A DNA stretch of 8,390 nucleotides from positions 1 through 8,390 of the forward strand of contig CABQHF010000088.1 in the NCBI GenBank assembly GCA_902463905.1. Reading direction: 5' to 3'. Source of the DNA: an uncultured Faecalibacterium sp. (lineage in GTDB: Bacteria; Bacillota; Clostridia; Oscillospirales; Ruminococcaceae). A program made the translations under genes and the position numbers. Below are positions 1 through 5,803 of the stretch, piece after piece (within the stretch, counting starts at the first letter, position 1; every line of letters begins with the position of its first letter). Below the pieces are notes generated by a model. The model did not search any database. It was not told where the DNA came from and was given only the letters and a program-made list of their open reading frames with translations.

Positions 1-80
1 AAGACTTCAAGGTGATCCGCCTCGGTACCAGCATCCGGGTAAGCAAGCAGAGCTTCGATGATTGGTTTGCTGCGGTCTGA
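1..80 (+). CDS. Partial helix-turn-helix / excisionase-like protein, C-terminal end only
   Basis: An open frame enters from the left edge (codons from base 3) and stops at TGA 78-80. The 25 visible residues include the stretch VIRLGTSIRVSKQSFDDWF, which resembles the end of the small excisionase/MerR-like winged-helix DNA-binding domain, where a beta-hairpin wing of the type 'R-G-x-S-I-R-I/V' is followed by a short final helix. The gene sits directly upstream of a tyrosine recombinase, and the recombinase ribosome binding site overlaps its stop codon region. That is the usual xis-int order in integrative elements of Firmicutes. I infer a directionality factor that tilts the recombinase towards excision. 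The start and most of the domain lie outside the window, so a generic HTH protein cannot be excluded. Confidence 0.6.
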   Translation, partial: DFKVIRLGTSIRVSKQSFDDWFAAV

Positions 81-94
81 GGGAGGGAACATCT

Positions 95-1498
95 ATGGCA
101 TCTATTCTCAGGCGCGGAGATTCCTACTCCGTTCGTTTCAAATACAAAGACCATGCTGGCCGGATCTGTGAAGGCTGGGAGAGCTTCAAAACCAAGAAGG
201 AAGCGCAAGACCGCAAGATCTCGGTGGAGAAAGAACTTTTGGACGGTACGTTCCTCATTCCTGACGCAATGACGGTGGAGGAAATGCTGTACAAGTGGCT
301 CCCCATCCAGTCCAGCAAGCACAAGTGGGCACCCAAAACCTACACCCACACGGTAGCCATGATCCAGAATCTTGTCGTGCCTTACCTCGGCAAGAAACAG
401 ATTCAGAAGGTTCAGACGTATGACCTTGAACAGTTCTACGCCACTCTGAGCCGGACACCGCGCGGACTGTATAAGCAGGGTGTCAAGCAAACGCTCACCG
501 ACAAGCAGAAGCGGCAGTTCCTGACAGGTGCTTCCATCCGGGAAGTCCACGCCATGCTCAAGACTGCTTTTTCCTATGCCGTTGAGTGGGGTCTGCTCCT
601 CAAGTCACCGATTCCGAGAGAAGCCCCGAAATCGACCTCGGAAGAACGTGCCATCTGGGACGAAAAGACCATGCTTGCGGCGTTGCAGACCATGACCGAC
701 CCCACGCTCCACCTCGCTGTCCATCTTAGCATGATCCTCTCGCTGCGTGTCGGAGAGATCCTCGGCTTGCAGCCGGGAGATATTGACTTCGATGCAGCGG
801 ATGGGCGCGGAACCATCACGGTCGGCAGGAGCTTACAGCGCACCGAAAAGGCCGCACTGGAAAAGACCGACCCGAATCAGATCTACCACATCTTCCCCGA
901 CCAGCGTGAGGGCAGCAGCTCCGCACTGGTGCTGAAGAAGCCGAAAACCAAGAAATCCAGCCGCACCCTTTATCTGACGAGACCCTTGAAAGAGGAACTG
1001 CTGGCTTGGCTGGAAAAGCTCCGTCAGGACGAGCTTGCCATGGATGGCAGGTATCGCAACTGTGGTCAGCTCTTCCGCCTTCCCAACGGTATGCCTGTTG
1101 CCCCGGAAGCCCTTTCTAAATGGTACCGCGCATGGCGTGCGGAGCACCCGGAGTTTGAGAAGATCGTGTTCCACGGTCTGCGCCACTCCAGTGCCACTTA
1201 CCAGTTGATTGAATCCGGCGGCAACATTAAAGCCGTGCAGGGCAACACCGGTCACGCCACCACCGGCATCCTGATGGACACCTACGCCCACACGCAGGAC
1301 AAGCCTCGGTTGGAGCTGGCTGAGAAGCTGGAAGCAGACTTCTATTCACAGGACATCGGCTCCCCCAAATCCGGCTCTGCGCCGGTAAAAGAAAATCTGC
1401 CGGACAGCATCCAGATCACCCCGGAAGGGATGCTGAAAGTTGTCCGACAGATGAACCCCGAGCAGCGGCGTGAGTTTACCCGCCTGCTGTTCGCCTGA
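95..1498 (+). CDS. Tyrosine recombinase / site-specific integrase of an integrative element
   Basis: A 467-residue integrase that should catalyse integration and excision of the element it belongs to. Residues about 1-60 look like the AP2-like arm-site-binding domain (basic, with a 'SYSVRFKYKD' strand pattern). Residues about 60-165 form the SAM-like core-binding domain, and about 190-410 the catalytic domain. The active-site residues are visible: Arg218 in SLRVGEILGL, a beta-hairpin Lys near 286-287 (KTKKSSRTLYL), His360 and Arg363 in FHGLRHSSATY, His387 in GNTGHAT, and the nucleophile Tyr397 in MDTYAH. A roughly 50-residue tail follows the tyrosine. ATG 95 is preferred over TTG 62 because GGGAGGG at 81-87 lies just ahead of it and the TTG would overlap the upstream gene. 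The length and domain order fit Tn916/ICE- or prophage-type integrases. The gene is less GC-rich in codon use than the genes to the right, consistent with acquisition. Its neighbour, a tRNA-Lys gene, is the likely target site. Confidence 0.95.
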   Translation: MASILRRGDSYSVRFKYKDHAGRICEGWESFKTKKEAQDRKISVEKELLDGTFLIPDAMTVEEMLYKWLPIQSSKHKWAPKTYTHTVAMIQNLVVPYLGKKQIQKVQTYDLEQFYATLSRTPRGLYKQGVKQTLTDKQKRQFLTGASIREVHAMLKTAFSYAVEWGLLLKSPIPREAPKSTSEERAIWDEKTMLAALQTMTDPTLHLAVHLSMILSLRVGEILGLQPGDIDFDAADGRGTITVGRSLQRTEKAALEKTDPNQIYHIFPDQREGSSSALVLKKPKTKKSSRTLYLTRPLKEELLAWLEKLRQDELAMDGRYRNCGQLFRLPNGMPVAPEALSKWYRAWRAEHPEFEKIVFHGLRHSSATYQLIESGGNIKAVQGNTGHATTGILMDTYAHTQDKPRLELAEKLEADFYSQDIGSPKSGSAPVKENLPDSIQITPEGMLKVVRQMNPEQRREFTRLLFA

Positions 1499-1569
1499 AA
1501 AAGTATGGAAAAAACGCTCACGATGCACAGAATGCAGACAATGCAAGGAAAAACACGGCTTTCCCGCCG

Positions 1570-1600
1570 GTGTGCAAAAAGTGTGCAAAAGTGTGCAGAG
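1570..1600 (+). repeat. Three tandem GTGTGCAAAA-type direct repeats between integrase and tRNA
   Basis: GTGTGCAAAA occurs at 1570-1579 and 1581-1590, and a partly matching third copy (GTGTGCAGAG) at 1591-1600, so the phasing is 11 and then 10 bases, close to one helical turn. Less exact TGCA-containing words (AATGCAGA, AATGCAAG) lie just upstream at about 1529-1550. Short, helically phased repeats between an integrase gene and its attachment site are typical of arm-type integrase or excisionase binding sites. That role is inferred from position. Confidence 0.5.
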
Positions 1601-1613
1601 CCCCAGAAAATGG

Positions 1614-1653
1614 AAAATCCCACGAGGAATCTTGCGATTCTTCGTGGGATTTT
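1614..1653. terminator. Long bidirectional hairpin terminator between integrase and tRNA-Lys
   Basis: Arms 1614-1631 and 1636-1653 pair over 18 positions (one G-T wobble) around a TTGC loop, with AAAA at the left foot and TTTT at the right foot, so the structure can end transcripts from either side. It would stop the convergent integrase mRNA and the tRNA-Lys transcript. It abuts the encoded CCA of the tRNA and probably belongs to the tRNA gene, possibly lying inside the attachment-site identity segment. Confidence 0.85.
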
Positions 1654-1690
1654 GGTGCGCTCGAGGGAACTCGAATCCCTGGCCCTCTGA
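1614..1690. other. Probable attachment-site region (att) at the 3' end of tRNA-Lys
   Basis: The integrase gene ends about 155 bases from the 3' end of tRNA-Lys, the common arrangement for elements that insert into tRNA 3' ends and rebuild the tRNA with their own copy of the sequence. The crossover should fall in the T-arm/acceptor part of the tRNA and/or the adjoining terminator. The second copy of the identity segment would lie at the far, unseen end of the element, so the exact core cannot be set here. The call is inference from gene order. Confidence 0.45.
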
Positions 1691-1728
1691 TTAAAAGTCA
1701 GATGCTCTACCGGCTGAGCTACGAGCGC
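1653..1728 (-). tRNA. tRNA-Lys (anticodon TTT)
   Basis: Reading the minus strand from 1728, all cloverleaf parts are present in 76 bases. The 7-bp acceptor stem pairs GCGCTCG with CGAGCGC. The D-arm is GCTC-AGCCGGTAGA-GAGC-like. The anticodon stem TCTGA/TCAGA encloses the loop CTTTTAA, whose anticodon is TTT (lysine). The variable loop is about 5 bases, and the T-arm AGGGA-TTCGAGT-TCCCT carries the canonical TTCGA. The discriminator is A at 1656, and CCA is encoded at 1655-1653. The gene is intact, so if the integrase-bearing element is inserted here the tRNA has been preserved or regenerated. A promoter lies upstream at 1761-1789 and a strong hairpin terminator follows directly. Confidence 0.97.
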
Positions 1729-1760
1729 ATATTCTCACAGCAACACAATACTGCCGAATA

Positions 1761-1789
1761 ATATTACCATAAACGCCGCCAAAAAGCAA
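1761..1789 (-). promoter_or_regulatory. Promoter for tRNA-Lys
   Basis: On the minus strand, TTGCTT (1789-1784) is followed after exactly 17 bases by TAATAT (1766-1761), preceded by TGG, which provides an extended -10 element. Transcription would start near 1754, about 25 bases ahead of the mature tRNA. The rest of 1729-1883 holds no gene that I can support. Confidence 0.6.
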
Positions 1790-1883
1790 GTACCACACCG
1801 AAAAATCTTGCGCTGCACCCAGGAATGCTCTTGCAAGCCAGCCGGGCAGTCTTGCCCCAAACAAATGGAGACATAAATTTCTC

Positions 1884-1912
1884 TTTACAAAACCGGGCAG
1901 AATCGTTACAAT
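1884..1912 (+). promoter_or_regulatory. Promoter for the DUF3048 lipoprotein pair
   Basis: TTTACA (1884-1889), a 17-base spacer and TACAAT (1907-1912) match sigma-A-type elements at five of six positions each. A start near 1919 would give a leader of about 70 bases before ATG 1990. The leader contains a small GC-rich hairpin (CCGGG/CCCGG arms around 1940-1955) without a T-tract. No other promoter is visible before the second gene, so the two genes are probably one operon. Confidence 0.75.
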
Positions 1913-1989
1913 CAAAGCAAATCAAACCGGGCCTTTCTCCGGGCACCGCCCCGGCCACGATACTGTCCCCTTTGCAGGAGGTGCTTTTT

Positions 1990-3213
1990 ATGAAAAAGAT
2001 CACGCGCCGTTCCGTTCTCCGGCTGTCCGGTCTGGCGGCCGCATCGCTGGCTCTGACCAGCTGCCGGACTGCCGGCTCCGCCGCATTGGGCGGCTGCTTT
2101 TCCGACTGGCTGAAGCAGAAGTTCCCTGCCAGTTCCTCTGCGGCCTCCTCGGAGGCTGCCGCGTCCAGCGAGGCCGCTGCTTCTTCGGCAGCAGCAGCCG
2201 AGGAAACCGCCGCATCCAGCTGGCTGCCCACCTATGATGCCGACCCGCTGACCGGCGAAGCCAATCACAGCAGCGGCCGGATCGTGGGCGTCATGGTGAA
2301 CAACATCAGCTATTCCGAGCGGCAGAACGCCCGGCCTCAGCGCGGCCTTTCCTCCGCCGACCTGCTCATCGAGAGCAAGGTGGAGGGCGGCATCACCCGC
2401 TTCTGCGCCGTGTACCGCGATGCCGACTCCATCCCGGAGGTCGGCCCCATGCGCTCCGGCCGCGACCAGTTTCTGCAGCTGCTGATGCCCTGGCAGGCAC
2501 TGTACTACCACGACGGCGAAAGCGCGCCCTGCACCAAATTCATCAGCGTATACAACTACTCCGACCTGAACATCGGCGGCAAGAGCTACTTCAACACCCC
2601 CACCCATCCCCATGTGGCTCACCGGGACAGCCGCGGCCGCAATGTTGCCTATGAGCACACCGAGTTCACCTCCGGCAAGGAGATCAAACAGGCCGCCGCC
2701 AACGCCGGCATCGGCCTGACCCACGGCTACGACACCACCTTCTTCCGCTTTGCGGACTACCGCACTGGCGCCGAGAATTCCATGCGCGGCACTGCTTCCG
2801 GCCGGACGGTGCGCATCGTGCATTCCGACAACTACAAGACCAGCTTTACCTACAACCTGCTGAGCCGCACCTATAAAATGCAGATGTACAGCCACGCCGC
2901 CGGTGGATTCGAGAACGCCGTGGACGAGCTGAACGGCAAGCAGCTGAGTTTTGACAACTTGCTCATCTGTTTTGCGCCCATCGCCGCCTATCCCGGCGAC
3001 TCCGGCGACGTGCAGCAGGTGAACTACATCTCCGGCGGCGAAGCCTACTTCTTCAGCCGGGGCGGGGTACAGGTGGGCCGCTGGGAGAAAGCCTCCCCGG
3101 AACACCCGCTGAAGGTCTACGGCGACGACGGCTCCGAGATGCTCTTCAACCGCGGCAAGACCTACCTTGCCATCGTGGACGACGATGAGTGGTCCAATTT
3201 CAGCTATCAGTAA
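1990..3213 (+). CDS. DUF3048 (YerB-family) lipoprotein with Tat-like signal
   Basis: A 407-residue exported lipoprotein. The N-terminus carries a twin-arginine-like motif (TRRSVLRL, residues 5-12), a hydrophobic segment and a lipobox ALTSC with Cys25. A Ser/Ala/Glu-rich linker occupies about 47-77. The DUF3048 core starts at DPLTGE (85-90) and shows the family hallmarks: ARPQRGLSSADLLIE, VEGGITRF (131-138) and EVGPMRSGRDQF (150-161). A C-terminal DUF3048-type domain (about 303-400) ends in FNRGKTYLAIV. Length and domain order match the family, whose best-known member is Bacillus YerB; its biochemical role is not established. ATG 1990 is chosen for AGGAGG at 1976-1981 and for the signal peptide; upstream in-frame starts would bury the signal. 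A second family member follows after 13 bases. I am sure of the family and can assign no function beyond the outer face of the membrane. Confidence 0.92.
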   Translation: MKKITRRSVLRLSGLAAASLALTSCRTAGSAALGGCFSDWLKQKFPASSSAASSEAAASSEAAASSAAAAEETAASSWLPTYDADPLTGEANHSSGRIVGVMVNNISYSERQNARPQRGLSSADLLIESKVEGGITRFCAVYRDADSIPEVGPMRSGRDQFLQLLMPWQALYYHDGESAPCTKFISVYNYSDLNIGGKSYFNTPTHPHVAHRDSRGRNVAYEHTEFTSGKEIKQAAANAGIGLTHGYDTTFFRFADYRTGAENSMRGTASGRTVRIVHSDNYKTSFTYNLLSRTYKMQMYSHAAGGFENAVDELNGKQLSFDNLLICFAPIAAYPGDSGDVQQVNYISGGEAYFFSRGGVQVGRWEKASPEHPLKVYGDDGSEMLFNRGKTYLAIVDDDEWSNFSYQ

Positions 3214-3226
3214 ACGAGGAAACGCC

Positions 3227-4303
3227 ATGAAACGCATCTGGATCCAGCGCATCGGTGCGGCAGTGCTGTGCGCTGTGCTGCTGGCCGGCTGTCTGCCGAG
3301 CACCCCTGCCGCCGACAGCACCGCATCGGCAGACCCCCTGACCGGGCAGGAACAGCAGTACCCCGGCCAGCGTCCGGCAGCAGTGGTCATCGACAACGCC
3401 CCCGGCACCGCCACCCAGTGGGGCATCGGCAGCGCCTCCGTGGTGCTGGAGGCCGTGACCCGGACGGACACCGACCCCAGCTTGTGCCTGGTCTATCCTT
3501 CCATCGAAGCCATGCCTACGGTGGGGCCGGTCACTCTGGGGCAGGATCTGTTCTGGCGGCTGCTCAGCGGCCAGCAGGTGCTGCCCGTCCAGCGCGGCTG
3601 CGACCGCTACACCCGCAATTATCTGGACTACGAGGGCCTGCGGGCCGTGGATGCGCTGGAGGTGGGCCGCAACGCCTTCACCAGCGGCAACGGCAGCTGG
3701 GTCAGCCCCATGTGGTGCACCAGCGGGCAGGCCGTGGAAAGCGTGCTGGGCAGCCTGAACCTCACCTCCGCCCTGTCGGAGGCTTCTTCCTCCTCGGCTG
3801 CGGCGGAGGAAGGGGAGACGCCCACGGTGCCCGCCCTGCTGCCCCAGCGGATCGGCGACCACCTGCCGGACGCCGACGCAGCCGAGGCCGTGCAGGCATC
3901 GGTACAGTTCCCCTCCGGCAGCGTCACCCGCTTTGCCTACGATGCCGACACCGGCACCTATGGGATGCAGCACAGCGACGGCACCCCCCAGCTGGACGCC
4001 AACACCGGCACCCAGGCAGCCTTTGACAATCTGCTGGTGCTGTACAGTGCCTCCGCCCTGCGGGACGATGGCAGCACCCTGGATTACGACCTGACCATGG
4101 GCGGCGGCCTGTGGCTCAACGACGGCCACCTGTGGCACATCACCTGGACCCAGGGCACCGACACCACCTTTGCCTTCTATGATTCGGACGGCCGCATGCT
4201 GACGCTCCAGAGCGGCCGCAGCTATATCGCGTGGCTCTCCAGCCTCACCGGCGAGGAGGTCACCGTACAGGACGCCGCCGGGACAGACCTTCTGACCCCC
4301 TGA
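3227..4303 (+). CDS. Diverged DUF3048-type lipoprotein, tandem paralogue
   Basis: A 358-residue predicted lipoprotein with an ordinary Sec-type signal (basic MKRIWIQR, then a hydrophobic stretch) and lipobox LLAGC, Cys22. DPLTG (36-40), the following RPAAVVIDN strand, a GPV-containing loop (100-102) and a C-terminal domain with AAFDNLLVLYSA, GGGLWLNDGHLW and LQSGRSYIAWL align by eye with the upstream DUF3048 protein. Diagnostic residues are lost: GGITRF has become TDTDPSLCLV-like sequence, and GPMRSGRDQF reads GPVTLGQDLF. The protein is about 50 residues shorter and has an internal Ser/Ala/Glu tract at 184-196. ATG 3227 follows GAGGA at 3216-3220, 13 bases after the preceding stop, so it is very likely translated from the same mRNA. 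An old duplication with loss of the ancestral site is the simplest reading. Its function is unknown; it may partner its neighbour. Confidence 0.82.
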   Translation: MKRIWIQRIGAAVLCAVLLAGCLPSTPAADSTASADPLTGQEQQYPGQRPAAVVIDNAPGTATQWGIGSASVVLEAVTRTDTDPSLCLVYPSIEAMPTVGPVTLGQDLFWRLLSGQQVLPVQRGCDRYTRNYLDYEGLRAVDALEVGRNAFTSGNGSWVSPMWCTSGQAVESVLGSLNLTSALSEASSSSAAAEEGETPTVPALLPQRIGDHLPDADAAEAVQASVQFPSGSVTRFAYDADTGTYGMQHSDGTPQLDANTGTQAAFDNLLVLYSASALRDDGSTLDYDLTMGGGLWLNDGHLWHITWTQGTDTTFAFYDSDGRMLTLQSGRSYIAWLSSLTGEEVTVQDAAGTDLLTP

Positions 4304-4310
4304 CAGACGA

Positions 4311-4346
4311 AAAAAGCTCCCTGCGCAGATGCACAGGGAGCTTTCT
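4311..4346. terminator. Bidirectional terminator between convergent genes
   Basis: AAAGCTCCCTG (4313-4323) pairs perfectly with CAGGGAGCTTT (4334-4344) around a 10-base loop. An A-run precedes it and CTTTCTT follows, so it can act in both directions. It begins 7 bases after the stop of the second DUF3048 gene and ends 8 bases before the stop of the minus-strand gene, closing both transcription units. Confidence 0.9.
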
Positions 4347-4354
4347 TGTTCGGT

Positions 4355-4960
4355 TTACAGATCCACCACGCTGTCCACTTCGGCAGGGGTGGCGGGCACC
4401 ATGCCCAGTTCTGCCTTGTCCGTGTCCCGCTGCACCGTAAAGGTTACACTGCGGCCGGCGGCAAAGTCCGGGGCATAGGTGAGCTCCATCGTCTGCCAGT
4501 TCTCCGGCACGGCGCAGAAGCAGTGCAGCAGGGCACCGCGCCCAGCTGCCAGATTCAGGGTGAAGATGGAGGCATCCGCTGCGTTCTCGCCGTACAGCGG
4601 GGCGGCAAAGCTGCCGCAGCGCACCGGGCGGCCGTTGCAGGCGGCGGTGACGCCGGTGCCCATGCTGTACAGATCCTCCCGGGTGGACACCCGGCGGCTC
4701 TGCAGATAGCTTTCGCCCACCGGCAGCGCATAGCCGGACAGGTTTTCCACAGAGAGGTACACCAGCACACCGCCCAGACCCGGAGCCGGGGCATAGCCCA
4801 GCAGCTCCACAGCCGCCTTGCCGTCCAGCAGGGCAGGTTCGCCCGCAGCGCGCAGCTCGGCCGCTGCTGCGGATACGCCGGTGAGCAGGGCAGCCGCAAG
4901 GCTGACCGCACCAGAGCCGGCACATTTCAGGAATGACCGGCGGGAGATGGCTTGTGACAT
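4355..4960 (-). CDS. Tat-exported small protein, DUF4352-like, no lipobox
   Basis: A 201-residue protein with a textbook twin-arginine signal (ISRRSFLKCAG, residues 5-15), a hydrophobic segment (about 16-34) and a probable signal-peptidase I site in the VSAAAAE region. The mature part (about 36-180) is beta-rich in pattern, with GVLVYLSVENLSG (64-76) and a closing segment 151-176. Both resemble the protein at 7666-8283: the closing segments align without gaps with 11 of 26 identical. The 'Y/L-x-V-x-V-x-N' strand pattern recalls extracellular immunoglobulin-like DUF4352 proteins, but that assignment is tentative. At the position of its paralogue's lipobox cysteine it has Val29 (LLTGV against LLSGC), so it is probably released or wall-associated. 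ATG 4960 follows AGGAGG (4973-4968). It has its own promoter and a shared terminator. Exported location is well supported; function is unknown. Confidence 0.8.
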   Translation of the reverse strand: MSQAISRRSFLKCAGSGAVSLAAALLTGVSAAAAELRAAGEPALLDGKAAVELLGYAPAPGLGGVLVYLSVENLSGYALPVGESYLQSRRVSTREDLYSMGTGVTAACNGRPVRCGSFAAPLYGENAADASIFTLNLAAGRGALLHCFCAVPENWQTMELTYAPDFAAGRSVTFTVQRDTDKAELGMVPATPAEVDSVVDL

Positions 4961-5001
4961 GGAACTTCCTCCTTGGCGAAACGAAAAAGTGGTTCCTTTA
5001 T

Positions 5002-5030
5002 ACAATAAAGGATTGTGACCGTTCTGTCAA
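5002..5030 (-). promoter_or_regulatory. Promoter for the Tat-exported protein gene
   Basis: On the minus strand a perfect TTGACA (5030-5025) is followed after 17 bases by TATTGT (5007-5002). The start would be near 4995, giving a leader of about 35 bases before ATG 4960. The gene can therefore be expressed independently of the upstream phosphatase, although no terminator separates them. Confidence 0.65.
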
Positions 5031-5053
5031 GCGGTTGCCCCGGATTGTAACCG
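5010..5053. repeat. Direct repeat GGATTGTRACCG around the promoter
   Basis: GGATTGTGACCG (5010-5021) and GGATTGTAACCG (5042-5053) agree at 11 of 12 positions and start 32 bases apart, about three helical turns. One copy lies in the spacer between -35 and -10 and the other just upstream of -35, both on the same DNA face. This fits a pair of operator half-sites for an unidentified regulator; chance cannot be excluded. Confidence 0.35.
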
Positions 5054-5063
5054 ATTCTTTCCC

Positions 5064-5738
5064 TTATTCGTAGGCCTCGTTCTCTTCGGCCTCGGCCTGG
5101 CCGCGCAGGGTGTCGGCATAGCCGAAGGGCACGATGTCGATGGCCTCCACCAGCTTGTCCCGCATCCACAGCTGCACGTCAGTCTGCACGGTGTAGCCGC
5201 AGCCGGGGTCTGCCATCCACTGCTCGGGGCGGCGGCTGGGCAGAGCACGCTGGCTGAGCATGCTCATGATCACGCCGCCGTGGGTCACACAGGCGGCCTC
5301 GGTCACGTCCATGCGGATCATATACTCAAACAGCTTGAGCAGGCTTTCGGCACAGCGGGCGTGGAACTGCTCGGTAGGCTCGGCACCTTCCGGCACAAAG
5401 CCGGAACCCGGCGTGATCCACTTTTTGAAGTCCTCGTCGTGCACCAGTTCCTTCACGGGCTTGTTCTCAAACTTGCCAAAACCGGCCTCCCGCAGATCGT
5501 GCACCGTAAAGGTGTGGGTCGCATTGGGGAACAGGATGTTGGCCGTTTCCACCGCACGCAGCATGGGAGAAGAGAACACGGTATCCACCTGCGGGTACTC
5601 GAAGCGTTCCTTCAGTTCGGCCAGCTGGGCACGGCCCTCATCGCACAGCGGGATATCCGTGCCGCTGCCGATGTACAGGCCCTGCAGGTTGCCGGCGGTC
5701 ACGCCATGGCGGATGAGATGGAGTTTAAAGGTTTTCAT
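5064..5738 (-). CDS. Histidine phosphatase family protein (phosphoglycerate mutase-like)
   Basis: A 224-residue cytoplasmic protein of the histidine phosphatase superfamily. The catalytic RHG motif is LIRHGVTAGN with His11, which would be transiently phosphorylated. Supporting phosphate-pocket residues are visible: Arg10, Arg61 in SSPMLRAVETA, the acidic candidate Glu84 in DLREAGFGKFE, and His153 in VTHGGVI. The family includes CobC-type phosphatases, broad-specificity phosphatases and phosphoglycerate mutases. The short length and lack of mutase-specific inserts favour a small-molecule phosphatase, but the substrate cannot be told and no cobalamin or glycolysis genes are near. ATG 5738 has GAGGTG at 5750-5745; a longer start at 5771 would add residues that do not resemble the family. 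It follows the LRR lipoprotein gene after 65 bases on the same strand, probably sharing its transcript. The last 20 residues are acidic and of no known role. Confidence 0.9.
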   Translation of the reverse strand: MKTFKLHLIRHGVTAGNLQGLYIGSGTDIPLCDEGRAQLAELKERFEYPQVDTVFSSPMLRAVETANILFPNATHTFTVHDLREAGFGKFENKPVKELVHDEDFKKWITPGSGFVPEGAEPTEQFHARCAESLLKLFEYMIRMDVTEAACVTHGGVIMSMLSQRALPSRRPEQWMADPGCGYTVQTDVQLWMRDKLVEAIDIVPFGYADTLRGQAEAEENEAYE

Positions 5739-5803
5739 GCAAAACACCTCGTATCGTTTGCAAAGGTCCAAGCCCCCGGAGCCGGTGCACTGTGCACAGA
5801 AGA

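Noticed and set aside
62..94. TTG 62 as integrase start
   Set aside because: ATG 95 has a strong ribosome binding site at 81-87 and begins the typical N-terminal domain; the TTG adds 11 unlike residues and overlaps the upstream gene.
1570..1600. CRISPR-like repeats
   Set aside because: The units are only about 10 bases with essentially no spacers, and there are no cas genes.
1825..1989. N-terminal extension of the first DUF3048 protein to 1825
   Set aside because: It would cross the promoter at 1884-1912 and place 55 residues ahead of a clear lipoprotein signal peptide.
1912..3471. Very long open frame on the minus strand opposite the DUF3048 gene
   Set aside because: It is antisense to a well-supported family protein, is rich in Gly/Ala/Val/His as expected from GC-rich shadow frames, and has no recognisable domain or ribosome binding site.
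3268..4026. Long arginine-rich plus-strand frame inside the second DUF3048 gene
   Set aside because: It is the shifted reading frame of a GC-rich gene, with Arg/Gly/Pro/His-rich composition and no domain.
5785..5797. GTGCA-CTG-TGCAC palindrome between phosphatase and LRR genes as a terminator
   Set aside because: The stem is 5 bp and has no T-tract in either direction, so it does not separate the two genes convincingly.
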